A stretch of DNA of 64,000 bases from Bacillus sp. X1(2014) (GTDB lineage: Bacteria; Bacillota; Bacilli; Bacillales_B; DSM-18226), in assembly GCF_007678255.1 (NCBI RefSeq), contig NZ_VEED01000001.1, positions 687,490 through 751,489 of the forward strand, read 5' to 3'. This document shows positions 38,899 to 47,061 of the stretch, piece after piece (position 1 is the stretch's first letter; each line of letters opens with the position of its first letter). The notes under the pieces were generated by a model. That model was not told the origin of the DNA. It saw only the letters and a program-made list of their open reading frames with translations, and made no database searches. Position numbers and translations under genes: made by a program.

Positions 38899-39010
38899 AA
38901 ATTCTACCTCCTTTGTGTTACGGTAACGCCAAATGGCAAGTTTCTCCAATTAATACATAATAAAAGTTTTTCTATTATTGCTTTACTTCATACCTATTAG
39001 CTTTCCATCG

Positions 39011-39023
39011 GTGGTCAGACCAC
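39011..39023. promoter_or_regulatory. Predicted operator upstream of accDA
   Basis: GTGGTC-A-GACCAC, a perfect palindrome identical to the one at 41040-41052. The TGGTnnnACCA core is of the type bound by FadR/PdhR-like GntR regulators. It lies between the regulator's stop (39098) and accD; no standard promoter could be fixed beside it. Confidence 0.7.
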
Positions 39024-39097
39024 TAATAGTTAAAAAACACCTTGTTTTCTTGGGCTTGGATAACCTTCACTATAAGATAAAATGCGTTCAAAGTCTG

Positions 39098-39727
39098 TTA
39101 GTATTTGTCGTTAAAAACTGACAAATTCCGTAGCTTGTAATAAGCAGTCAATATTTTTGCTTCATTCTTATCGGATAATGCCTCAAGTAAGAATACATAG
39201 TCTTCACGAGAATAGATCATCTTACTTGAATCCAGAGAATAGTAATAATCCTTTAAGATGGACCAAATTCTAGCGAAGAGGTGGTTATCAGCTATTTCAA
39301 CTATTTGATAAAAAAAATCATTATCATCTATAATCCCTTGCTGATCCAACCATTTTTTTAAGTTCACAATACTTTGATCATCAATTTTATGAATGGCTAA
39401 TCGAAGGCAATCCATCTCAATAAAGTTCTTTGTTTCAAACACGTCTCGTTTCGCTTTTTCATCTTGTAAAATAAATGTACTAAGCAACTGAACGAGATGA
39501 TTCCCCCTAAAATCCCGAATAAACGTCCCTTCACCACGCCTAGTTTCAATTAATCCAAGCAGTTCTAATGCTCTAAGGGCCTCTCTAACGGAAGAGCGCC
39601 CGAAATTCAGGCGCTCAGACAATTCTCGTTCAGAAGGAATCTTATCCCCAGTTTTTAAACCATCAATGGTAATCATTTCTCGTAGTTGCTTAACAATCTC
39701 TAAATAAACCTTAGTATTGTTTACCAC
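39098..39727 (-). CDS. GntR/FCD-family transcriptional regulator
   Basis: A 209-aa repressor-like protein. The N-terminal winged helix (about 1-72) has the GntR signature TGDKIPSERELSERLNFGRSSVREALRAL and wing residues RRGEGTFIRDF (in parts). The C-terminal all-helical ligand domain is FCD-like but shorter than usual. Start GTG 39727, 8 nt after the malic enzyme stop, so the two are co-transcribed. Identical palindromes upstream of accDA and of the malic-enzyme gene suggest it links malate/pyruvate flux to malonyl-CoA synthesis. The effector is unknown. Confidence 0.85.
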   Translation of the reverse strand: MVNNTKVYLEIVKQLREMITIDGLKTGDKIPSERELSERLNFGRSSVREALRALELLGLIETRRGEGTFIRDFRGNHLVQLLSTFILQDEKAKRDVFETKNFIEMDCLRLAIHKIDDQSIVNLKKWLDQQGIIDDNDFFYQIVEIADNHLFARIWSILKDYYYSLDSSKMIYSREDYVFLLEALSDKNEAKILTAYYKLRNLSVFNDKY

Positions 39728-39734
39728 TTACGTA

Positions 39735-40982
39735 TCACTCACTTTTACCAATAATAGCGAGCCTCTTTGTTTTTTCCTTTACTTCTTCTGGATCAACCTT
39801 AATGCGGGCAACACCTGTTTCCATCGCTGCTTTTGCCACAGCTGCGGCTACATCAGGTGCAACTCTTGGATCAAAAGGTCCTGGAATAACATAATCAGCA
39901 TTAAGTTCATCTGAACTGATCAGGTTGGCGATAGCTTCTGCTGCCGCGACTTTCATTTTTTCATTTATATGTGTAGCGCGAACATCGAGTGCACCACGGA
40001 AAATTCCTGGAAAGGCTAGAACATTGTTAACTTGGTTTGGAAAATCTGAACGTCCAGTTCCCACCACTTTTGCTCCTGCAGCTTTTGCCTCATTTGGCAT
40101 GATTTCAGGGTCCGGATTGGCCATTGCAAAAATAATAGAATCAGAATTCATGGATGCAACCATTTCTTTAGAAAGTGCACCTGCAACGGAAACCCCAATA
40201 AATACATCAGCACCCTTGATTACATCTTCAAGGCTTCCTGATAGGTTATCCCGATTTGTAAACTTTGCAACTTCTGCTTTCACGGAATTCATACCTTGTG
40301 GACGCCCTTCATAAATAGCTCCTTTGGTATCACACATAATTATGTCCCTTACACCATAACTATATAACAATTTAATAATTGCAATCCCAGCAGCTCCGGC
40401 ACCGTTTGCAACTACTTTAATTTCAGTCATTTTTTTGCCAACTAGCTTCAGTGCATTAACAAGCCCTGCTACCGTAACTATAGCTGTACCATGCTGGTCG
40501 TCATGAAAGATAGGAATGTTTGCTTCCTTTTTCAATCGTTCTTCAATGACGAAACAATTTGGAGCAGCAATATCTTCTAAATTAACGCCGCCAAATGTAG
40601 GTTCAAGCAATTTCACCGTTTCAACAATTTTGTCTACATCGGTTGTGTTTAAACAGATTGGAAACGCATCAACACCAGCAAAACTTTTAAACAACACCGC
40701 CTTACCTTCCATTACAGGAAGGGCTGCTTCTGGTCCAATATTCCCCAGTCCAAGAACAGCTGTTCCATCGGAAACGACGGCAACCATATTCCCTTTCATG
40801 GTATATTCGTAAACCAATTCTGGTTTTTCATAGATATCCTTACATGGCTCTGCAACACCTGGTGAATAAGCTAAGCTAAGATCATGTGCATTTCGGACTT
40901 GAACTTTTGATTTCGACTCTAACTTTCCCTTATTAATTCGATGCATATGTAATGCTTCTTCACGTAATGTCAAGATATCCAC
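39735..40982 (-). CDS. ytsJ: Malic enzyme (NADP-type, YtsJ-like)
   Basis: A 415-aa short malic enzyme decarboxylating malate to pyruvate with NAD(P)H formation. Signatures: LAYSPGVAEPCKDI, the catalytic Lys region MEGKAVLFKSFAGVDAFP, metal ligands in NLEDIAAPNCF and IPIFHDDQHGTAIV, and the nucleotide loop VANGAGAAGIAI. Length and the adjacency to dnaE match B. subtilis YtsJ. It has a promoter at 41068-41095 with a palindromic operator just downstream, and continues into the GntR regulator. Confidence 0.93.
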   Translation of the reverse strand: MDILTLREEALHMHRINKGKLESKSKVQVRNAHDLSLAYSPGVAEPCKDIYEKPELVYEYTMKGNMVAVVSDGTAVLGLGNIGPEAALPVMEGKAVLFKSFAGVDAFPICLNTTDVDKIVETVKLLEPTFGGVNLEDIAAPNCFVIEERLKKEANIPIFHDDQHGTAIVTVAGLVNALKLVGKKMTEIKVVANGAGAAGIAIIKLLYSYGVRDIIMCDTKGAIYEGRPQGMNSVKAEVAKFTNRDNLSGSLEDVIKGADVFIGVSVAGALSKEMVASMNSDSIIFAMANPDPEIMPNEAKAAGAKVVGTGRSDFPNQVNNVLAFPGIFRGALDVRATHINEKMKVAAAEAIANLISSDELNADYVIPGPFDPRVAPDVAAAVAKAAMETGVARIKVDPEEVKEKTKRLAIIGKSE

Positions 40983-41039
40983 CCCTCAAATTTTTACAGA
41001 AATTTACAAACATCCCAATTATGCAGCCCGCTATTTTTG

Positions 41040-41052
41040 GTGGTCAGACCAC
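41040..41052. promoter_or_regulatory. Predicted operator of the malic enzyme-GntR operon
   Basis: GTGGTC-A-GACCAC, perfect and identical to 39011-39023. It lies roughly 9-21 nt after the expected transcription start of the promoter at 41068-41095, a position suited to repression. Confidence 0.75.
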
Positions 41053-41067
41053 ACTTGTCTCATTATC

Positions 41068-41095
41068 ACTATAACATATCTGTGATAGTTGTAAA
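41068..41095 (-). promoter_or_regulatory. SigA promoter of the malic enzyme-GntR operon
   Basis: Minus-strand TTTACA (41090-41095), 16-bp spacer, TATAGT (41068-41073). Confidence 0.65.
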
Positions 41096-41098
41096 GAA

Positions 41099-44000
41099 TT
41101 ATTCCTTTAGAACGACATTTTTCGGCCCTAGTATCTCTCTTAATAATTGCAATAATTCAAGGGTAGGATTGATATTATTTTCATCACCTAACTTTATTGT
41201 TTTTCGGCTTATTTCATAGTGTAAAATGACAGATGCAGTTCCTTGGTTTTCTTTAATTAGTTGGTGAATCTGCTGAAGAAATTTGTCATCTTGTTTTTCC
41301 TCTATTATTTTCAAATATAAAATTGATTGCTTACGTATTTTTGTTTTTAGCCACTCATCTATATGAAAAACTTGTTGAATGATAAATTGCAGTTTTCCAT
41401 CACGTTCTTCGATTTTCCCTTCAAGCAATGTAAACTTCCCATGGCCTAATAAGTGCGAATATTTCTTGTATACATTAGGAAATGCGACGGCTTCCATTTC
41501 ACCGCTTGAGTCACTTATTGTTAAAAAAGCCATCGAATCACCTTTTTTGGTACGAATTGATTTCATCGAGGTGATATATACTCCAGAAGATACCCGCTGA
41601 TTGTTATGATTTATTCCAAATAAGGAGTGTGCACCACTTCGCTTCAGCTGCTCTTCGTAAATAGATACCGGATGGTCAGATAGATAAAAACCAAGTGCCT
41701 CTTTTTCAAATGTCAGCTTATTTTCCTGGCTGATTGGATCGACTTGCATATATTTCGGCTTGGGCATGAACTCATCTTCAAATAAATCAAATTGGTTATT
41801 GTCAGCTGGTTTAAATATTTGTGCATGTTCCAGTGCTACATCTAAACTTGCAAGCAAAACGGCACGGTCTTCACCAAATTCGTCAAAGCAGCCAGAATGA
41901 ACAAGGAACTCGAGCGTTTTTCGATTGATGGCTTTAGGAGATACCCGAATACAAAAATCAAATAAGTCAACAAACTTTTTCTTTTTCCTAGCCTGAAAGA
42001 TTTCTTTTAAGGCAGCTGCCCCTACACTTTTTATCGCTGCCAAGCTGAAACGGATTCCTTCTTGCTCAACTTGGAAGGAGTAACCGCTGTAGTTGATGGA
42101 TGGTGGCAGGACTGTGATATCTTTTTGTTTCGTTTCCATCACGTATTGTGCTATTTTCGTATCGTTTCCAATTGCCGAGGTAAGCAGGCCTGCCATAAAA
42201 TAAACCGGATAATTTGCTTTTAAAAAAGCCAATTGATAGGCAATCATACTATAGGCAACTGCATGACTTCGGTTAAAGCCATAGTTAGCAAAGCGAACGA
42301 TTAAATCATAAATATCATTAGCCAAGGTAAGTTCATAACCCTTTTTTAGGGCCCCTTGAACAAAATGACTGCGCTCTTTATCAAGAATATCTTTTTTCTT
42401 TTTCCCAACAGCCCGTCTTAGTAAATCGGCTTCACCCAATGAGAATCCAGCCATCTTTGAAGCTATTTCCATTATTTGTTCTTGGTAGACAATAACACCA
42501 TATGTATTCTCAAGGATTGGCCGTAAATCAGGGTGTGGATATTCAACTTTCTGATTACCGTGTTTCCTATCAATAAAGAGCGGGATATTTTCCATTGGTC
42601 CTGGGCGGTATAAAGCATTGACTGCAACAATATCTTCAAATCGGGAAGGCTTTAGACGAGTTAGAACCTTGCGCATCCCTTCTGATTCAAGCTGAAATAC
42701 ACCTGTTGTTTCACCTTTGGCTAGCAGGTTAAAGGTCAATTTGTCATCTAATGGTATGGAACCCATGTTTATTTTCTTACCTGTTTTCCGTAAGATCGAG
42801 GTTACTATTGAATCGATCAATGTAAGGTTTCGCAAGCCAAGAAAGTCCATTTTTAAGAGGCCGATTTCTTCCAGATGTTCCATTGAAAATTGCGTTAAAT
42901 ATACATGGTTAGACCCTCGTTGGATGGGGATTAAATCTATGAGCGGCTTCTCACTTATTACTACACCTGCTGCATGTGTGGAAGTGTGGCGCGGCAGTCC
43001 TTCTAGTTTTAAAGCTGTTTCAAAAAGGTGTTTATTCATTGGACTTTCATTAATAAACTTTCTTAGGGCTTCTGATTCCTTATAGGCACCTTTAAGGTCG
43101 ATTCCTAATCGTGACGGAATCATCCTTGATACATGTTCAAGTTCCTTAGAATTTAATCCGAATACTTTCCCAATATCTCTAAGTACTGCTTTGGCTGCAA
43201 GCGTTCCAAAGGTAACGATTTGTGCGACATGCAGGTCCCCGTATTTTTCAGCTACATAGTTAATCACTTCATCACGCTGGTGGTCTGGAAAATCAATATC
43301 TATATCCGGCATAGAAATTCGTTCAGGATTTAAAAACCTCTCAAATAGTAGATTATGCTTTAATGGATCCACATCTGTAATGTATAAAACATAGGCAACT
43401 AGTGAACCCGCTGCTGAACCCCTTCCTGGCCCAGTTAAAATCCCATTCTCGCGTGCGTATTTCATAAAATCCCAAACAATTAAAAAATAATTGCTAAACT
43501 TCATCCGTTTAATGACTGCTAATTCATAGGACAACCGTTCAAAATGTTCCTGTGTCGGAGAGGAAAACCGTTCACTTAATCCCTGTTTGCACAACATATC
43601 AAGGTAGTCCTCAGCAGGAATCCCTTTTTCCGTTGGAAATGCAGGCAAGTAGGTTTTATTTAGCTCAATGTTAAATTGACATCTGTTGGCAATCCGGATT
43701 GTGTTTTCTAATGCATCGGGGATATCAGAAAAGCAATCGATCATTTCACTTGCAGTTTTTAAATAGAACTGATCGTTTTCTAACTTTTCTCTGTGGTCAT
43801 CTTGCAATTTATCACCATTTTTAATTGCTAACAAACACTCATGAGCAAACATATCTTCTTTTTCTAAATAATAGACCTGATTTGTGGCTACCATTGGGAC
43901 ATTCAGTTCATTTGACAAACAAGCTAGCTTATTTCTAACTTTTGTTTCTTGTTCGAGTTGGTGATTTTGAATCGCTAGGAAAAAGCTAGCGTTGCCAAAG

Positions 44001-44461
44001 ATGGAATCTAGTTTTTTAATTACTTCTTTAGCCCTTTCCTCGTTGCCATTTAAAAGTAACTGTTCAATTTCTCCGTCGAGCCCAGGAGTAATTGCTATGA
44101 GACCGTCTGAATAATGTTTCAGCCATTTTAATGGGATTCCATGATCCGTTTTAGTTTGAACGGTACTAGATATCTTTAAAAGATTTCTATAACCTTGATC
44201 ATTTTCAGCGAGTAAGACTAGTGGATAGGATTCATTTGAGGTGTAATCACTTTCCACATCTACTGTTATCCCGATAATAGGTTTCAAATTATTTTTTTTG
44301 CATAACTTATAAAATTCAATGGTTCCGTACATGACGTTTCTGTCCGTTAAAGCGATGGCAGAAAACCCTTTTGTCTGTGCATTTTTTATTAAATCTGGGA
44401 TAGATGCCGTACTTGATAATAAACTATATGCACTATATACATGCAGGTGAATAAAAGACAT
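41099..44461 (-). CDS. dnaE: DNA polymerase III alpha subunit DnaE
   Basis: A 1120-aa C-family polymerase, the Firmicute DnaE that extends RNA primers on the lagging strand before PolC takes over. Order: PHP domain (about 1-200, start FIHLHVYSAYSLLSS), polymerase core with GPGRGSAAGSLVAYVL and the catalytic PDIDIDFPD, NYGFNRSHAVAYSMIAYQLAF, helix-hairpin-helix, and an OB fold near 985-1055. No exonuclease domain is inserted, unlike PolC. It lies between ytrI/ytrH and the malic enzyme as in B. subtilis. Confidence 0.97.
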   Translation of the reverse strand: MSFIHLHVYSAYSLLSSTASIPDLIKNAQTKGFSAIALTDRNVMYGTIEFYKLCKKNNLKPIIGITVDVESDYTSNESYPLVLLAENDQGYRNLLKISSTVQTKTDHGIPLKWLKHYSDGLIAITPGLDGEIEQLLLNGNEERAKEVIKKLDSIFGNASFFLAIQNHQLEQETKVRNKLACLSNELNVPMVATNQVYYLEKEDMFAHECLLAIKNGDKLQDDHREKLENDQFYLKTASEMIDCFSDIPDALENTIRIANRCQFNIELNKTYLPAFPTEKGIPAEDYLDMLCKQGLSERFSSPTQEHFERLSYELAVIKRMKFSNYFLIVWDFMKYARENGILTGPGRGSAAGSLVAYVLYITDVDPLKHNLLFERFLNPERISMPDIDIDFPDHQRDEVINYVAEKYGDLHVAQIVTFGTLAAKAVLRDIGKVFGLNSKELEHVSRMIPSRLGIDLKGAYKESEALRKFINESPMNKHLFETALKLEGLPRHTSTHAAGVVISEKPLIDLIPIQRGSNHVYLTQFSMEHLEEIGLLKMDFLGLRNLTLIDSIVTSILRKTGKKINMGSIPLDDKLTFNLLAKGETTGVFQLESEGMRKVLTRLKPSRFEDIVAVNALYRPGPMENIPLFIDRKHGNQKVEYPHPDLRPILENTYGVIVYQEQIMEIASKMAGFSLGEADLLRRAVGKKKKDILDKERSHFVQGALKKGYELTLANDIYDLIVRFANYGFNRSHAVAYSMIAYQLAFLKANYPVYFMAGLLTSAIGNDTKIAQYVMETKQKDITVLPPSINYSGYSFQVEQEGIRFSLAAIKSVGAAALKEIFQARKKKKFVDLFDFCIRVSPKAINRKTLEFLVHSGCFDEFGEDRAVLLASLDVALEHAQIFKPADNNQFDLFEDEFMPKPKYMQVDPISQENKLTFEKEALGFYLSDHPVSIYEEQLKRSGAHSLFGINHNNQRVSSGVYITSMKSIRTKKGDSMAFLTISDSSGEMEAVAFPNVYKKYSHLLGHGKFTLLEGKIEERDGKLQFIIQQVFHIDEWLKTKIRKQSILYLKIIEEKQDDKFLQQIHQLIKENQGTASVILHYEISRKTIKLGDENNINPTLELLQLLREILGPKNVVLKE

Positions 44462-44544
44462 ATTGTCACACCCTTAATTCGATAATCTCTCCCTCTATTA
44501 TAAAACTTAATTGCAAAAAAAGAAAATATGTTCTCATTTTTATT

Positions 44545-44670
44545 AGAAAAGCGGAAGCGCCTTGTTCAGAGGCGTGAGTCTAGACAAGCCGTCATGAAGG
44601 TTGCTTTTTAACCTTCATGACGGCTTGGCTTATGCACCCGAGCCCCTAGGCGCTGTAGCTAGACAATTCT
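44545..44670 (+). repeat. Dispersed hairpin repeat, copy D
   Basis: Ends AGAAAAGCGGAAGCGCCTTG and CCTAGGCGCTGTAGCTAGAC. The central hairpin is extended: GCCGTCATGAAGGTT pairs perfectly with AACCTTCATGACGGC. It fills the gap between divergent dnaE and ytrH. Confidence 0.88.
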
Positions 44671-44673
44671 TAA

Positions 44674-44704
44674 TTCATATTTCCACATGTTTGTCCATAT
44701 ACAT
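44674..44704 (+). promoter_or_regulatory. Possible SigE promoter of ytrHI
   Basis: TTCATATT (44674-44681), 14-bp spacer, CATATACAT (44696-44704), close to the mother-cell SigE pattern; ytrHI is SigE-dependent in B. subtilis. It begins directly after repeat copy D. Confidence 0.5.
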
Positions 44705-44741
44705 GAGTATTAGGTAATGACTACGTGTAGAGGCGGTTGAC

Positions 44742-45083
44742 ATGATGAAAGAGATTGGTTTTTTTCCTGCTTTTATTGAAAGCTACTTTATTGCCTTGGG
44801 AGTCGTACTTGGCGGATCACTAATTGGGGGGATTGCTTCTTTCCTAACTGGTCAGCCGCCGTTGACAACGGTATATCGTTTATCTTCAGCACTTAGAATC
44901 TGGGCCATTGTATCCGCCATTGGTGGAACGTTTGACGCAGTTTATACGTTTGAAAGGGGCTTATTTAACGCAGATACAAAGGATCTTTTTAAACAATTCT
45001 TATTAATCCTCTCTGCCCTTGGCGGTGCCCAGACCGGAGCTCTAATTATTAATTGGTTAACCCAGGAGCATATCTCATCATGA
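44742..45083 (+). CDS. ytrH: Sporulation membrane protein YtrH
   Basis: A 113-aa protein with three hydrophobic helices: FIESYFIALGVVLGGSLIGGIASFL, LRIWAIVSAIGGTFDAVY and LLILSALGGAQTGALIINWL. It matches YtrH, a SigE-regulon protein needed for full spore resistance in B. subtilis. The start may be ATG 44742 or 44745 after GAGGCGG. Its stop overlaps the ytrI start (ATGA). Confidence 0.86.
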   Translation: MMKEIGFFPAFIESYFIALGVVLGGSLIGGIASFLTGQPPLTTVYRLSSALRIWAIVSAIGGTFDAVYTFERGLFNADTKDLFKQFLLILSALGGAQTGALIINWLTQEHISS

Positions 45084-45580
45084 GAATCCCTCCTTTATAT
45101 CGAAAACCTGCCTGGCAGCGTTTTTTTGCTGGAATGGCCGTTGGGGGAGCGATTAGCTGGTGTATTTTTTTATATATTTATGGAGTCTGGCAGGAGGAGA
45201 ACACCGAATTAATCCGGAAACAAGCACAGGAGATTGTTGACTTAAACGAGGAGAAAAAAATTTGGCAAGAAGAATATAAAGAGATCAATAAGCGGAACAT
45301 CGAACAGCTTACAGTACAAAAAATCAATATTCGAATTACAAACTGGGAAAAATATAAATTAGATTCGTTAAGTGTTTTAGAGACAGAAGACTCAGTGAAG
45401 GATGACATTAGTATGATGCTTGCAAAGGATATTGAAACAGTCTATAAAAGTAAAGACCTTCTGAAAAAGATTATTGAAAATAAACCAGTAAAAATAAATG
45501 ATAAAAGGTATAAACTAAAGGTTAAAGAAATGGCATTTTTTACAAACCTATCTATTCAATTAGAGATTCAATTTGAATAA
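45080..45580 (+). CDS. ytrI: Sporulation membrane protein YtrI
   Basis: A 166-aa protein with one N-terminal helix (FFAGMAVGGAISWCIFLYIYG, about 15-35), a coiled-coil-prone charged stretch (about 40-90), and a C-terminal extracytoplasmic region. It is co-translated with ytrH through an ATGA overlap at 45080; the frame upstream of this ATG lies inside ytrH. Part of the SigE-controlled ytrHI pair in B. subtilis. Confidence 0.85.
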   Translation: MRIPPLYRKPAWQRFFAGMAVGGAISWCIFLYIYGVWQEENTELIRKQAQEIVDLNEEKKIWQEEYKEINKRNIEQLTVQKINIRITNWEKYKLDSLSVLETEDSVKDDISMMLAKDIETVYKSKDLLKKIIENKPVKINDKRYKLKVKEMAFFTNLSIQLEIQFE

Positions 45581-45584
45581 TAAG

Positions 45585-45616
45585 AAATCGGCCCCTTCTA
45601 CGAGGGCCGATTTTTC
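45585..45616. terminator. Bidirectional terminator between ytrI and nrnA
   Basis: AAATCGGCCC / GGGCCGATTT 10-bp stem, 4-5 nt after the ytrI stop; T run on the plus side and A/T rich on the other. Confidence 0.88.
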
Positions 45617-46566
45617 TATTTGCTTAAAGAATAGTTTTCACAAACCTCACCAAGTGCTTTCAATACATCATCCACTTCGCTCCAAGAATAGATGGAGGCT
45701 CCGGACGCTAGTGGATGTCCTCCTCCTTTGAACTTTCTTGCAACTACATTTATCACCGGGCCTTTGGAACGCAGACGTACTCTTATTTGCTCGTCTTCCT
45801 CAATAAAGAATACCCATGCCTTAATCCCTTTTACATTCCCTAATATTCCGACAAGCAGTGATGCTTCTGCTGGTTTTGCATTGTATTCTTTAAGAAGTTC
45901 TTTGGTTAATTTAACTGAGGCAACACCGTTTTCCTGAAGTTCAAAATTTTGAAGTATATATCCGTTTAATTTAACGATATTGAGATCTAATTCATACATC
46001 TTGTCAAATAACTCGGTACGAGAAAAATTATAATGGATCAATTCTCCAGCATAGCCCAGCGTTTTTTCTGTTGTACTTGGAAATAGAAATCTGCCCGTAT
46101 CGCCGACTATTCCAGCGTACAAAAGTCTCGCCGCTGAATCGTTCATTTTTAGCCCTTTAGCTTGTCCCTTTAAATAAAATTCATAAATCATTTCGCTGCA
46201 TGAGCTGGCACTTGTATCCACCCATAGTAAATCACCATATGGGTCTTCATTCGGGTGATGATCAATTTTTATCAATTTATCACCAAGTGTGTAGCGTTTG
46301 TCACAAATTCTTTCCGCATTTGCAGTATCACAAATGATCACTAATGCACCCTTGTAAACTTCATCTTCAATCACATCCAGCCTGCGCATGTAATGAAGAG
46401 TTGGTTCTTCTAGACCAACAGCATAAATCTTTTTATCTGGAAAGGATTCTTGTAAAATGGCTGCCAAGCCGCCTTGTGAACCATATGCATCCGGATCTGG
46501 ACGGACGTGACGATGAATTATAATGGTTTCATATTTTTCAATCTCTGCTAATATTTGCTCAATCAT
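45616..46566 (-). CDS. nrnA: NrnA: oligoribonuclease and pAp phosphatase
   Basis: A 316-aa DHH/DHHA1 phosphoesterase that degrades nano-RNAs and dephosphorylates pAp to AMP. DHH motifs: IIHRHVRPDPDAYGSQ (metal His/Asp), the IICDTAN Asp, and KIDHHPNEDPYGD. The DHHA1 C-terminus has GGGHPLASGA. GGAGAAG precedes the ATG. It corresponds to B. subtilis ytqI in place and size. Confidence 0.95.
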   Translation of the reverse strand: MIEQILAEIEKYETIIIHRHVRPDPDAYGSQGGLAAILQESFPDKKIYAVGLEEPTLHYMRRLDVIEDEVYKGALVIICDTANAERICDKRYTLGDKLIKIDHHPNEDPYGDLLWVDTSASSCSEMIYEFYLKGQAKGLKMNDSAARLLYAGIVGDTGRFLFPSTTEKTLGYAGELIHYNFSRTELFDKMYELDLNIVKLNGYILQNFELQENGVASVKLTKELLKEYNAKPAEASLLVGILGNVKGIKAWVFFIEEDEQIRVRLRSKGPVINVVARKFKGGGHPLASGASIYSWSEVDDVLKALGEVCENYSLSK

Positions 46567-46662
46567 GGGCGCTTCTCCTTTACCAACTCATAAACCATGG
46601 TGGTATTTTTTTGTTTTTACAGGTACAATAATAGAAGATTTTCTATGCTTGGAGGAAATAAT

Positions 46663-46974
46663 ATGTTTGTACTTGTTATATTAATTGCTATACTCTTTGC
46701 TTTCTACCTATTTTATAAAACAAAATACATCAGAAGCAACCGTTTAGTAGAAAAGAAATGGCTTGCGGCTAAATCAAATATTGCATTAGGGCTTTTTGTC
46801 TTTCTATTCGGAGTCAATCACATGCTATTTATTTCTGAAACAACGGTTATGTATATTGTTGCGGCAGTTTTTATTGTTTATGGTGCAATATTCAGCTGGA
46901 TCGGTTTCAAGAAATACAAACATTACCTTCCTTTCGCAATCGAGGAAGCAAAAAATTTTGAACTGCAAAAATAA
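46663..46974 (+). CDS. ytpI: YtpI-like membrane protein
   Basis: A 103-aa protein with three helices: FVLVILIAILFAFYLFY, IALGLFVFLFGVNHMLF and VMYIVAAVFIVYGAIFSWIGF, and a charged C-terminus. ATG 46663 follows GGAGGAAAT; residues upstream in frame have no site. It matches YtpI in size and in its place beside nrnA and ytoI. Function unknown. Confidence 0.8.
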   Translation: MFVLVILIAILFAFYLFYKTKYIRSNRLVEKKWLAAKSNIALGLFVFLFGVNHMLFISETTVMYIVAAVFIVYGAIFSWIGFKKYKHYLPFAIEEAKNFELQK

Positions 46975-46981
46975 AAATCTG

Positions 46982-47012
46982 AAGCCGCTTCTCTATGAAG
47001 CGGCTTTGTTTT
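46982..47012. terminator. Bidirectional terminator between ytpI and ytoI
   Basis: AAGCCGCTTC-TCTAT-GAAGCGGCTT with T-rich sequence on both sides. Confidence 0.87.
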
Positions 47013-47023
47013 ATACCGATAAC

Positions 47024-47059
47024 TGTCTAGCTCCAGCGCCAAGGCGATGGAGCTTTTCT
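47024..47059 (-). repeat. Dispersed hairpin repeat, minimal copy E
   Basis: Only 36 nt: AGAAAAGC..., CGCCTTG then GGCGCTGGAGCTAGACA, that is, the two ends of the element joined. AGCTCCA(T)CGCC pairs with GGCG(C)TGGAGCT. It follows the ytoI stop directly. Confidence 0.7.
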
Positions 47060-47061
47060 TT

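Noticed and set aside
41099..44461. DnaE as a PolC-type replicase
   Set aside because: There is a PHP domain at the N-terminus but no inserted 3'-5' exonuclease domain, and the neighbours match dnaE of B. subtilis.
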